Origin: an uncultured Pelagibacteraceae bacterium
GTDB lineage: Bacteria > Pseudomonadota > Alphaproteobacteria > Pelagibacterales > Pelagibacteraceae
Assembly: GCA_902582475.1 (NCBI GenBank)
Contig: CACHSH010000002.1
Coordinates: 1-64,000 of the forward strand
Direction of reading: 5' to 3'
Length of the DNA: 64,000 nucleotides
Shown: piece by piece, positions 51,945 through 61,373 of the stretch
Numbering within the stretch: position 1 is the first letter of the stretch
Layout of the letters: every line of letters starts with the position of its first letter
The notes under the pieces: generated by a model
Told to the model about the DNA's origin: nothing
The model's input: the letters and a program-made list of their open reading frames with translations, nothing else
The model's database searches: none
Position numbers and translations under genes: made by a program

Positions 51945-52645
51945 TGATAAGATCCGGATTTTATTTAAAAGGCTTATTATCAGTTCGATCAGTTGATAGT
52001 CCCGCAATAGCTCTCGGTTGTAGTTTTTTAGCTATTGGCGCTCTATTAAAAAATATTGGTTTTAATTTTCAGCAAAGCGTTTCTTCTACATTTTTTACTT
52101 ATGCTCTTCCTGGTCAACTAGTAATGGCTGAGTCTTTTTTAGTTGGAGCTTCCTTAGTAAATATTTTTATTGCAGTTTGGTTAGTGAACGCCCGTTTATT
52201 TCCAATGGCAGTTTCTATGTTTCCGTTATTAAAAAGCAAAAAACAACCTAAATGGAAATATTACATCTCATGTCATTTTCTTGCAGTTTCTTCATGGTTG
52301 ATAATGAAAAAAGATTATAGAACTATTAACGAAAATTATAGAATAGATTTTTGGATGGGTATTGGAACAGCTACTTGGTCCATTGCTATTTTCTCTACAA
52401 TTTTAGGTTACTTCGTCTCCGATTATTTAAGTAAAGACATGATGATAGGTTTAGCTATCGTTAATCCTGTTTACTTTTTTTGCATGTTATTAGGATCCAT
52501 GAAAAACATAGCTATCGGAACTTCTGTGATTTTAGGAACAATTCTTGGTCCAGTTTTTTATTTAATCTCACCCGAATGGTGTATTCTATATGGGGGAGTA
52601 ACCGCAGGTATAATCGCATTTTTCGTAGGAGAAATTAATGACTGA
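51944..52645 (+). CDS. azlC: AzlC-family permease
   Basis: Multi-TM; AIALGCSFLAIGALLKNIGFNFQQSVSSTFFTYALPGQLVMAE; paired with an AzlD-like gene. Confidence 0.85.
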   Translation: MIRSGFYLKGLLSVRSVDSPAIALGCSFLAIGALLKNIGFNFQQSVSSTFFTYALPGQLVMAESFLVGASLVNIFIAVWLVNARLFPMAVSMFPLLKSKKQPKWKYYISCHFLAVSSWLIMKKDYRTINENYRIDFWMGIGTATWSIAIFSTILGYFVSDYLSKDMMIGLAIVNPVYFFCMLLGSMKNIAIGTSVILGTILGPVFYLISPEWCILYGGVTAGIIAFFVGEIND

Positions 52646-52970
52646 TTTTTCTTCAAATATTATTTTAGTTATAGCGGTTACTTCCATCGCAACTTATTTA
52701 TCAAGATCATTAGGAGTATTATTTTCCGAAAGAATTGATGAAAATTCAAAAATATTTAGACTATTTGATTGTATTGCGTACTCAACATTAGCAGCTTTAA
52801 TTTCTAAAGTGGTAGTTTTTCCAGCAGGAGATCTCGGAGAAGCAAACAATTTAATAAGATTAATAGTAGTTTTTGTTTGTGTTGGTGTATTTTTTATAGC
52901 AAAAAGAAACCTTGTCTATCCTACGGTGCTGTCTGCTATACTTTTAACAACTTTAATTAAATTTGTATGA
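52638..52970 (+). CDS. azlD: AzlD-family protein
   Basis: 110 aa multi-TM immediately downstream of azlC; ATYLSRSLGVLFSERI. Confidence 0.8.
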   Translation: MTDFSSNIILVIAVTSIATYLSRSLGVLFSERIDENSKIFRLFDCIAYSTLAALISKVVVFPAGDLGEANNLIRLIVVFVCVGVFFIAKRNLVYPTVLSAILLTTLIKFV

Positions 52971-53899
52971 AAAAAATATTATTAATTATAATTTTTTCTA
53001 TTTTGATCACACCGCTTTATGCAGGACCTAAAGACAAAGTAAGAGATGGTTTCATTTCAAAAAAGAACGTTCATCCTGTAAAAAATGATTTTAATATTAG
53101 CGATCCTAAAAACAAAATAATCTTGATTTATAATCACGGACAAAATGAAAATGATATGGCATTAAAGTCATGTGCGTGGGTATCAATGCTTAGAAATTCT
53201 GCTTCATTAATCGATGAAGAAATTGATGGAAAAAGAATAATGGTTTACAATTTTTGTACCAATCACTTAGCCGGTGACATGTCACCAAAAAAAGATTGGT
53301 GGACCTTAAAAACTCCAGAAGTTTATAAAGGTAAACACAAACTAGATAAAAGGGTTGAAGCCAATCTTGATTTAATTAATAAATTTGTAAAAGCAGGTGT
53401 TCCAAGAAAACAAATTTTCATTACAGGACATTCTTGTGGAGGCAAGACTACTTTGCTTTTTATGAGTAGATACCCCGACAAAGTAGGAGGAGGTATATCT
53501 TATATGCATGCTTGTTTTGGAAAGCTTTCACATAAATATAAAGTTAAAAAACTGGGTGTTGAAAAAGCAATGGAGAAATTTAGAAAAAAATGGAAAGGAC
53601 CTCACGATTTAAGACAAAAAATGAACGATGAAATTAAAAATAATTTAAAAACTTCAGTTTTAGCTTTTACACATCCTAGAGATAAATATGAGGGTTTGCT
53701 TTCTGATTGGTTGGAGGAAATACCTGGAATGAAAAGAATAGTAATTTCAGAAAACTATAAAATTAATGGAAAAAAATGTATTCGAAAAGGAGATGACTGG
53801 TCAGAACCTGTTAAAAAAGGTCATGATATGGATACAGGACTTTGTTTTCAATACTACAACCCTGTAATTTTAGATTATATAGCATCAAGAATGAAATGA
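52967..53899 (+). CDS. secreted alpha/beta-hydrolase-like protein
   Basis: Signal peptide; nucleophile elbow ITGHSCGGKTTLLF; IILIYNHGQNEN; ATGA overlaps with both neighbours. Confidence 0.7.
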   Translation: MKKILLIIIFSILITPLYAGPKDKVRDGFISKKNVHPVKNDFNISDPKNKIILIYNHGQNENDMALKSCAWVSMLRNSASLIDEEIDGKRIMVYNFCTNHLAGDMSPKKDWWTLKTPEVYKGKHKLDKRVEANLDLINKFVKAGVPRKQIFITGHSCGGKTTLLFMSRYPDKVGGGISYMHACFGKLSHKYKVKKLGVEKAMEKFRKKWKGPHDLRQKMNDEIKNNLKTSVLAFTHPRDKYEGLLSDWLEEIPGMKRIVISENYKINGKKCIRKGDDWSEPVKKGHDMDTGLCFQYYNPVILDYIASRMK

Positions 53900-54795
53900 G
53901 TTTAAATATCAAAGATCATTCAATATCAAAAAGAATTAAAGTTATTAAAATTCAAGAGACTGAATTAGATAAACTAATATTCCCATTTAACAAGCACAGT
54001 ATTCAATCATTAGAGTACAAACCTTTCTCAAGATTTTCATTAGCTAAAAGTGTTGATGATATTTTTTCAGGTGAATTAAGCAAAGTTTTAAATACAACAC
54101 TAAAAGACAGAAATACAGGTACCGCTATAATTGAGCCTGATATTAAAAATTCAAAATTTGATAAAGATTTTTTAGTTAAACTTTCAACCGCACTAGTCTA
54201 TTTAGTTGGGCTTCCTAATTTTGACTCTATGACAGGGAAATATTATGCACGTTTTCATGTTAAGCATTCAGACTCTAGCGACTCATATTTAAGAAAAGCT
54301 TATAGAAATTTAGATCTTCATACGGACGGAACATTTGTAAAAGAAAAAACAGATTGGTTATTAATGACAAAAATGGAAGAAATCAATGTTAATGGGGGAG
54401 AAAGTACTTTGCTTCACTTAGATGATTGGGAGCATTGTGATGAACTAAGTAACGACCCTGTTGGAAATGAAAATTTTACTTGGGGATCTCCCAAAAGTAA
54501 AAATATTGAGTATAAAGTTGAGCATCCAGTATTCTCAAAAGATAAAAATGGAAAACCAACAATTTCATACATCGATCAATTTCCCGAACCCAAAAATATG
54601 AAACAAGGCCTATTTTTACAAAAATTATCAGACGCTTTAGAACAAAGTAAAAATAAATTAGTCTTTCCATTAAAAGTAGGATCTGCAATTTTTTCAAATA
54701 ATTACTTTTGGTTACATGGTAGAAAGGCCTTTAAAAAAAATACTAATTTAAGCAGAGAGCTTTTGAGAATAAGGGGTGTATTTAGTGATTCTTAA
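53896..54795 (+). CDS. CsiD/GlaH-like glutarate 2-hydroxylase (Fe(II)/2-oxoglutarate oxygenase)
   Basis: Collinear CsiD motifs: QSLEYKPFSRFSLAKSVDDI, NFDSMTGKYYARFHVKHSDSSDSYLRKAYRNLDLHTDGTFV, GGESTLLHLDDWEH, ISYIDQFPEPKN, NNYFWLHGRKAF; start reset to ATG 53896. Confidence 0.88.
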   Translation: MSLNIKDHSISKRIKVIKIQETELDKLIFPFNKHSIQSLEYKPFSRFSLAKSVDDIFSGELSKVLNTTLKDRNTGTAIIEPDIKNSKFDKDFLVKLSTALVYLVGLPNFDSMTGKYYARFHVKHSDSSDSYLRKAYRNLDLHTDGTFVKEKTDWLLMTKMEEINVNGGESTLLHLDDWEHCDELSNDPVGNENFTWGSPKSKNIEYKVEHPVFSKDKNGKPTISYIDQFPEPKNMKQGLFLQKLSDALEQSKNKLVFPLKVGSAIFSNNYFWLHGRKAFKKNTNLSRELLRIRGVFSDS

Positions 54796-54990
54796 GCTAT
54801 TTTCACATATATGGAGATTTATAAAATTAATCAAAAGTGTATCAATTTTGCAACATAAAAACGTTGATTTTATTAGCTTTTTAGGAAATAATTTACAACT
54901 TAGAGTTTATCACCTTTAAAAGTTTTAGGGGACATAATGGTGAATATTTGCTATTAATTTTTCTCAAATATTAATATTTTAAGGAAGTTT

Positions 54991-55677
54991 ATGAAAAATT
55001 TAAAAATACTAGTAGCATTCGTAGGTTTAACATTGCTAACTATCACAGGCGCCAAAGCGGAGTTTGGAATTGGTGCATCTTTACAATACATGAATGTAGA
55101 GGCAAGTGGTAATGAGAAACCTTCAGTAAATCCAAATAGCGCGCGAGATACAGAATCTGCATCAGTAGACAATGATGTAATAATTGGATCTCTTTTTGCA
55201 GAATATGCATTTGAGGATCTGTACAATTTAGTTCTTGGTTACGAATACGTTCCAGGAAGTGCTGACGTGAGTGATGGTATTAAACAGAGAACAGATAGAG
55301 AAACATCAGTTACAGATACAGTCACAGAAACTACTACTGACAGAATTTTCAAAGCCCAAGCAGAAGTAGAAAATTTTCAAACTATATATGCAGAAATAGG
55401 ATCAAGCTATTTTGTAAGATTAGGTTATGCTGAAATAGATGTTAATACTAAAGAAGAAAAATCAGGTAATGGTGGTAGCTACGGAAATGCTACATTAGAT
55501 GGAATAAACTACGGGATCGGTTACAAAACTGGACCTTGGAAAGTTTCATACGAAGTTACTGACTTTGATAGTTTAAGTTTAGTATCAACAGGTAACAGTA
55601 CTAACTCAGGTACTAACACACTATCTGCTGACTTAGACACAACTGCACTTAAGTTGTCTTACGGTTTCAAATTTTAA
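54991..55677 (+). CDS. putative outer-membrane beta-barrel protein
   Basis: Signal peptide ending AKA; alternating polar/hydrophobic strands; terminal aromatic LKLSYGFKF; preceded by a long intergenic region and followed by a terminator. Confidence 0.7.
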   Translation: MKNLKILVAFVGLTLLTITGAKAEFGIGASLQYMNVEASGNEKPSVNPNSARDTESASVDNDVIIGSLFAEYAFEDLYNLVLGYEYVPGSADVSDGIKQRTDRETSVTDTVTETTTDRIFKAQAEVENFQTIYAEIGSSYFVRLGYAEIDVNTKEEKSGNGGSYGNATLDGINYGIGYKTGPWKVSYEVTDFDSLSLVSTGNSTNSGTNTLSADLDTTALKLSYGFKF

Positions 55678-55703
55678 TAATTAAAATTTAAATTTTAAAA
55701 AAT

Positions 55704-55737
55704 TAGCCCCGTACCTAAAAATACGGGGTTTTTTTTA
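55704..55737 (+). terminator. intrinsic terminator
   Basis: CCCCGTA-CCTAAAAA-TACGGGG followed by T run. Confidence 0.92.
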
Positions 55738-56808
55738 TCTTGTTTTGTAAAATTTTAAAATTACTGGAACTATAAATAAAATTAAAAGAAGTCTAATAAT
55801 GTGATGAAAAGAAACAAATTCTGGGTCTAAATCAAAAAAAATTGCAATTACTGCCACCTCATAAATTCCACCAGGACAATATGATAGCAGCAAAGTATAG
55901 AAGTTTTTATCAATCACAAAAGTTGCTGCTAGTGCCGCGAGCAATCCTAAAATAACTAGAAATAATGTTGCAACAAAACTATGTAGAGCATTTTTTCCAA
56001 TCTCATTAAATGTTTTATCAGCAAACCTACATCCAACAGATGCTCCAAGAATTAATAAACAATAATCGATAATATTTGATGGTAATTTAAAAGTAGCTAT
56101 ATCTGTTATTTGTAAGAAACCGCTTGCAACAAGGGTCCCTGCCAGTAGTGCCGCTGGAACTTTAAGTCTATCGAAAATTAAAATTAAAACTATTGATGTA
56201 AAAATAAGAATTAATAAGTGACCTATATTTTGATTAACAATTATATTTTCAATCTCTTTAATATTTTCTGTTTCATAAAAACTATTAACAATAAAAGGAA
56301 AAACAGTAATTATTATTATTAATCTTATTAGGTGAGAGGTAGCAACTTGACTTAAGTCTGATTTTTCATCCTCCGCTAAAATTAATAAAGGTCCCAAAGC
56401 ACCAGGTGCGGCTGAAAAAATTGAAGTCTTTTTTCCATAACCTGAAAATTTTTGCAGATATTTTGAAACTAACAAAACACTAACAATAATATATGCCAAC
56501 ATAATTAAAGAAGTCCAAATCCACTGGCTCATTTGGGAAAATAAATCTTTATCAATATAGTTGCCAATATAAAGGCCCAAAAAAATTAAAACTATACTTA
56601 GCACCAGCCTCGGCATTTTTGTTTTTAAGCCCCCAAGTGTAACAACAGATGTAATTAACATAGGCCCTAAAAACCATGCTAGCGGAACCTTAAAATAATC
56701 TGCAATAAGTGCACCTGGAATTGACACAATTATTACCCATGCAAAACCCTTGGATAAGATTTGTTTAAAATTTTCTTTATTAATGGGTATGGCTTGTTTA
56801 TTCTGCAT
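55735..56808 (-). CDS. AbrB-family membrane transporter/regulator
   Basis: Repeated AbrB duplication pattern: LGPMLITSVVTL, FSAAPGALGPLLILAEDEKSDLSQVATSHLIR, CPGGIYEVAVIAIFFDLDPEFVSFHHIIRLL. Confidence 0.87.
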   Translation of the reverse strand: MQNKQAIPINKENFKQILSKGFAWVIIVSIPGALIADYFKVPLAWFLGPMLITSVVTLGGLKTKMPRLVLSIVLIFLGLYIGNYIDKDLFSQMSQWIWTSLIMLAYIIVSVLLVSKYLQKFSGYGKKTSIFSAAPGALGPLLILAEDEKSDLSQVATSHLIRLIIIITVFPFIVNSFYETENIKEIENIIVNQNIGHLLILIFTSIVLILIFDRLKVPAALLAGTLVASGFLQITDIATFKLPSNIIDYCLLILGASVGCRFADKTFNEIGKNALHSFVATLFLVILGLLAALAATFVIDKNFYTLLLSYCPGGIYEVAVIAIFFDLDPEFVSFHHIIRLLLILFIVPVILKFYKTR

Positions 56809-56813
56809 AATTA

Positions 56814-57572
56814 ATGAAAATAGGTTTTTTGGGTTCTGGACATATCACCTCTTCAGTTATTGAGGGCATATTTAAGTCTAAACTTAAAATAAAAACAATT
56901 TATGTTTCCCCTCGTAATAAACTAATATCAAAAAAATTAAGTAAAAAGTTTAAAAAAGTTACTATTTCTAAGAATAATCAACAATTGATAGATATGTCTA
57001 GCTGGGTATTTTTAGCTATTACACCTAAAGTAGGACATAAAATTCTTGCTAAACTCAAATTCAAAAAAAATCATAAGATTATAAGTTTTATTTCAACAAT
57101 AAATATTAATAAATTAAAAAACTATACAAAATCAAAAAATATTGTTCGTGTTATACCTCTTCCATTTATTGGCATAAGAAAAGGTCCAATAGTAATTTAT
57201 CCAAATGATAAAAAAATTAAAAAATTTTTTGATAAATTAGGAAAAACTTTACAAATTAATAATGAAAAAATTTCTAAAAATTTTTGGACAACCTCATCAT
57301 TTATGGCTCCTTTTTATAATATGATGTTGATTACAAGTAATTGGCTTGTTCGAAGAGGTGTAAATAAAAAGGTTGCAGAGGATTATACGCGAGAACTTTT
57401 CATGGCCCTTTGTCAGGACTCTATATTCAAAAATAAATTGTCATTAAAACAACTTGTAAGGGAATCTCAAACTCCTGGCGGTATTAATGCCCAAGCATTG
57501 ACGGAATTAAAAAAAAAGAAATTTTACAAAATCCAACAAAAAGTTTTAAATAGTGTCTTTAAAAGATTTTAA
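56814..57572 (+). CDS. pyrroline-5-carboxylate reductase-like protein
   Basis: IGFLGSGHITSSVIEGI NADP motif; C-terminal LVRESQTPGGINAQALTEL. Confidence 0.8.
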   Translation: MKIGFLGSGHITSSVIEGIFKSKLKIKTIYVSPRNKLISKKLSKKFKKVTISKNNQQLIDMSSWVFLAITPKVGHKILAKLKFKKNHKIISFISTININKLKNYTKSKNIVRVIPLPFIGIRKGPIVIYPNDKKIKKFFDKLGKTLQINNEKISKNFWTTSSFMAPFYNMMLITSNWLVRRGVNKKVAEDYTRELFMALCQDSIFKNKLSLKQLVRESQTPGGINAQALTELKKKKFYKIQQKVLNSVFKRF

Positions 57573-57589
57573 AATTTTTTGGGGGAGAT

Positions 57590-58501
57590 GTGGAATATTT
57601 TCTACAACAATTAATTAACGGCGTAACCCTAGGTTCTGTTTATGGTTTGATAGCTATTGGTTATACAATGGTTTACGGAATCATTGGCATGATAAACTTT
57701 GCACACGGCGATATTTTTATGGTGGGTGCATTTGTTGCTTTAATTTCATTTATTCTTTTCGCACTGACAGGAATTTCATTACCAATTGTATTAATTTTAG
57801 TTCTGTTAATCGCGATGGTTTTTACCGCTTGCTATGGATGGACAGTTGAAAAGTTAGCTTATAAACCATTAAGAAAATCTTTTAGACTAGCTCCATTAAT
57901 TTCTGCATTAGGAATGTCCATAGTACTTCAAAACTATGTTCAAGCAGCTCAAGGTGCCAGGATAAAAACTCTACAACCAGTTATTCAAGGTGGTTTTAAT
58001 TTTTTTAAGAAATCAGAATTTGTTGTTACGCTTAGTTATCTTCAAATTTTTATAGTTTTAGTAACTATAGTTTTAATGGCTATATTTACTTTATTAATAA
58101 CGAGAACAGCTCTAGGCCGTGCTCAGCGTGCATGCGAACAAGACAGAACTATGACTGCACTTATGGGAATAAATGTTGATAGAACAATTTCTACGACATT
58201 TATAATTGGTTCATCATTGGCTTCAGTTGCTGGAGTAATGTTTGTTATGTATTACGGTGTTATTGATTTTTATATTGGTTTCTTAGCTGGGATAAAAGCA
58301 TTTACAGCTGCTGTACTTGGTGGAATAGGCTCTATACCAGGAGCAATGCTTGGTGGGTTGTTGATTGGACTAATCGAAACTTTTTGGTCAGGATATATTT
58401 CAATTGAATATAAAGATATTGCTGCTTTTACTACTTTAGTTATCGTATTGATATTTTTCCCAACAGGTTTTTTAGGAAAACCAGATATTGAAAAAGTATA
58501 A
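57590..58501 (+). CDS. livH: branched-chain amino acid ABC permease LivH (system 2)
   Basis: GVTLGSVYGLIAIGYTMVYGIIGMINFAHGDIFMVGAF. Confidence 0.94.
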   Translation: MEYFLQQLINGVTLGSVYGLIAIGYTMVYGIIGMINFAHGDIFMVGAFVALISFILFALTGISLPIVLILVLLIAMVFTACYGWTVEKLAYKPLRKSFRLAPLISALGMSIVLQNYVQAAQGARIKTLQPVIQGGFNFFKKSEFVVTLSYLQIFIVLVTIVLMAIFTLLITRTALGRAQRACEQDRTMTALMGINVDRTISTTFIIGSSLASVAGVMFVMYYGVIDFYIGFLAGIKAFTAAVLGGIGSIPGAMLGGLLIGLIETFWSGYISIEYKDIAAFTTLVIVLIFFPTGFLGKPDIEKV

Positions 58502-58503
58502 AA

Positions 58504-59772
58504 ATGGGTAAAGATTTAATACAAAAATCACTAAAAGATAGTTTATTTACTGGAATTATTGCGCTTGCTTTATTCGGACCTATTGTAGGGCTTAGGACAG
58601 TTGCTAAAAATGAAGTTTTAGTTGTTGAACCAAAATGGTTTATCGTATTACTTATAGTTGCCTTTTGTGCTGTAGGTAGATTTTTTATAAATATTTATTC
58701 GTATAAAAAAGAGCAAAGAAGAGGAGAACCATCCTCCCTTGGAAAAGCAATTTCTAATTTTTTAGATGAAAAAGGATCTCAGATAGCTATAGCAGCTATC
58801 GCATTTTCAATAATCTTCCCTTTCATGCCATTCGCAGATCGTTATTGGATGGATATAGCAATCATGATGATGACTTATATAATGCTAGGCTGGGGTTTAA
58901 ATATTGTTATTGGTTTAGCTGGACTTTTAGATTTAGGATATGTAGCCTTTTATGCGGTAGGCGCGTACTCATACGCTCTTTTTGCAATTCATTTTGGTTG
59001 GTCTTTCTGGATCTGTCTCCCAATTGCTGGCGTTTTTGCTGGAATGTTCGGAATTTTATTGGGTTTTCCAGTTTTAAGATTAAGAGGGGATTATCTCGCA
59101 ATAGTTACCCTAGCTTTTGGTGAAATGATAAGAATTCTATTGTTAAATTGGTATGAATTAACTAAAGGCCCAGATGGTCTTACCGGAATTCCAAGACCAT
59201 CATTTTTTGGTTTGCCATTTAAACGTTATCCAGATGAAGGGGTAGAAACTTTTCATACTTTTTTTGGATTAGAATATGATCCAATGCAAAGAATTATTTT
59301 TCTTTATTACTTAATTCTTATTTTAGCACTAATAACAAATGCTTTTACAATAAAAATTAGAAGGCTGCCGGTCGGTAGAGCCTGGGAGGCATTACGAGAA
59401 GACGAAATAGCTTGTAAGTCTTTAGGTGTTAATCCGAGGAATACTAAATTAACAGCTTTTGCTATTGGAGCTATGTTTGGTGGTTTTGCCGGATCATTTT
59501 TTGCAACTCGTCAGGCCTTTATTAGTCCTGAAAGTTTCACATTTATTGAGTCAGCTATAATAGTTGCGATAGTTGTTCTAGGTGGAATGGGCTCACAAAC
59601 AGGCGTAGTATTATCTACAATTTTTTTAATTGGTCTTATAGAAGTTTTTAGGGATTTTGAGTCCTATCGTATGGTTGCTTTTGGTGGCGCCATGGTTCTC
59701 ATAATGATCTTTAGACCTAGAGGAATATTAGCAAAAAGAAAACCAACTATAATAATGGGTAAACAAGGATAA
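58504..59772 (+). CDS. livM: branched-chain amino acid ABC permease LivM (system 2)
   Basis: GLAGLLDLGYVAFYAVGAYSYAL; LRLRGDYLAIVTLAFGEMIRI; VGRAWEALREDEIACKSLG. Confidence 0.94.
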   Translation: MGKDLIQKSLKDSLFTGIIALALFGPIVGLRTVAKNEVLVVEPKWFIVLLIVAFCAVGRFFINIYSYKKEQRRGEPSSLGKAISNFLDEKGSQIAIAAIAFSIIFPFMPFADRYWMDIAIMMMTYIMLGWGLNIVIGLAGLLDLGYVAFYAVGAYSYALFAIHFGWSFWICLPIAGVFAGMFGILLGFPVLRLRGDYLAIVTLAFGEMIRILLLNWYELTKGPDGLTGIPRPSFFGLPFKRYPDEGVETFHTFFGLEYDPMQRIIFLYYLILILALITNAFTIKIRRLPVGRAWEALREDEIACKSLGVNPRNTKLTAFAIGAMFGGFAGSFFATRQAFISPESFTFIESAIIVAIVVLGGMGSQTGVVLSTIFLIGLIEVFRDFESYRMVAFGGAMVLIMIFRPRGILAKRKPTIIMGKQG

Positions 59773-59775
59773 TTT

Positions 59776-60570
59776 ATGAGCAACAAATTGCTTGATGTAC
59801 AAAATTTAACAATGAGATTTGGAGGTTTAATCGCCATTGATGATCTGACTTTTTCTGCAAAAAAAGATCATATTACATCTATCATTGGACCAAATGGAGC
59901 AGGAAAAACTACAGTATTTAATTGTTTGACAGGTTTTTATAAAGCTACAGCAGGCTCAATGTTTTTAAATAAAGAGGATAAAAAAATGGATTTAAAAAAA
60001 TTTTCTGATTTTAAAGTAGCTCAAAAAGCAGGTGTAGCTAGAACCTTTCAAAACATTCGATTATTTCCACAGATGTCAGTGTTAGAAAATATGATGGTAG
60101 CCCAACACAATAAACTAATGAAGGCATCTGGTTTTTCTATTCTTGGCTTGATTAATTCAAAGTCTTACTTACAAAAGGAGAAGGAAGCGATGAAAATCTC
60201 AAAATACTGGTTAGATATTATTGGCTTAACAAACAGAGCGGATGATAATGCAGGAGACCTTCCTTATGGAGACCAAAGAAAATTAGAAATTGTAAGAGCA
60301 ATGTGTATCGAACCACATCTATTATGTTTAGATGAGCCTGCAGCAGGATTGAATGCAAAAGAGTCAGCTGAATTAAATAAACTACTTAAATTCATAAAAA
60401 ATGATAAAAAAACAGGAATTTTATTAATCGAACACGACATGAGTGTTGTTATGGGAATTTCAGATCACGTTGTTGTATTAAATTATGGAAAAAAAATCTT
60501 TGAAGGAACCGCTAAAGAAACAAAAAATAGCCCAGAGGTTATTGAAGCTTATTTAGGAACGGACGACTAA
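59776..60570 (+). CDS. livG: branched-chain amino acid ABC ATPase LivG (system 2)
   Basis: SIIGPNGAGKTTVFNCLTGFYKATAG; RTFQNIRLFPQMSVLENMMVAQH; LDEPAAGLNAKE. Confidence 0.96.
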   Translation: MSNKLLDVQNLTMRFGGLIAIDDLTFSAKKDHITSIIGPNGAGKTTVFNCLTGFYKATAGSMFLNKEDKKMDLKKFSDFKVAQKAGVARTFQNIRLFPQMSVLENMMVAQHNKLMKASGFSILGLINSKSYLQKEKEAMKISKYWLDIIGLTNRADDNAGDLPYGDQRKLEIVRAMCIEPHLLCLDEPAAGLNAKESAELNKLLKFIKNDKKTGILLIEHDMSVVMGISDHVVVLNYGKKIFEGTAKETKNSPEVIEAYLGTDD

Positions 60571-60572
60571 AC

Positions 60573-61286
60573 ATGTTAAATATTTCCAAAGTTGAAACTT
60601 TTTACGGTAATATTCAAGCTCTTAGAGGAGTAGATGTAAAAGTAAATAATGGAGAAATTGTTGCTTTAATCGGATCCAATGGTGCTGGGAAATCAACCTT
60701 ATTAATGACGATAAGTGGAGTTAATAAAGCAGCTACCGGTGAAATACTTTTTGATAGCAAAAGTATTGCTAATATGCCCCCACATGACATCGTAAATCTT
60801 GGAATCTCGCAAGTACCCGAAGGAAGACGAATATTCTCAAGATTAACTGTAGAAGATAACTTGAGATTGGGAGCATCTGTAAATGAAAAGGGAAAAAATT
60901 TTGATCTAGACTCAAAGGATGTTTATGATCTTTTTCCTGTTTTAAAAGATAGATTATCACAAAGAGGTGGAACTTTATCAGGGGGAGAACAACAAATGTT
61001 GGCCATAGGTAGAGCCATGATGGCTCGACCAAAAGTACTTTTGTTAGATGAACCCTCTTTAGGTATAGCGCCTAAATTAGTAAACCAGATATTTACGTCC
61101 ATTAAAAACATTAATAAAGAGAAAAAAGTTACAGTTTTTCTGGTGGAGCAGAATGCCAAAAAAGCTTTAGAGCTTGCAGATCGAGGCTATGTTTTAGTTA
61201 ATGGAAAAATTTCTTTAGAGGGCGCTGGTAAAGATCTACTTAACAACCCAGACGTGCAGGCTGCATACCTTGAAGGTGGAAAATAA
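60573..61286 (+). CDS. livF: branched-chain amino acid ABC ATPase LivF (system 2)
   Basis: ALIGSNGAGKSTLLMTISG; VPEGRRIFSRLTVEDNLRLGA; LSGGEQQMLAIGRAMMARPKVLLLDEPSLGIAP. Confidence 0.96.
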   Translation: MLNISKVETFYGNIQALRGVDVKVNNGEIVALIGSNGAGKSTLLMTISGVNKAATGEILFDSKSIANMPPHDIVNLGISQVPEGRRIFSRLTVEDNLRLGASVNEKGKNFDLDSKDVYDLFPVLKDRLSQRGGTLSGGEQQMLAIGRAMMARPKVLLLDEPSLGIAPKLVNQIFTSIKNINKEKKVTVFLVEQNAKKALELADRGYVLVNGKISLEGAGKDLLNNPDVQAAYLEGGK

Positions 61287-61373
61287 TAATTTTTGGACAG
61301 TTTAAGTATTTACACAAACTAAGCGTTGTAGTTCAATATCTCAATTAATTAATTAATTAAGAGGAGAATAACA

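Noticed and set aside
51944-52970. Possibility that azlCD is a separate mobile insertion behind livF
   Set aside because: Tight overlaps on both sides and no flanking repeats; composition looks similar to neighbours.
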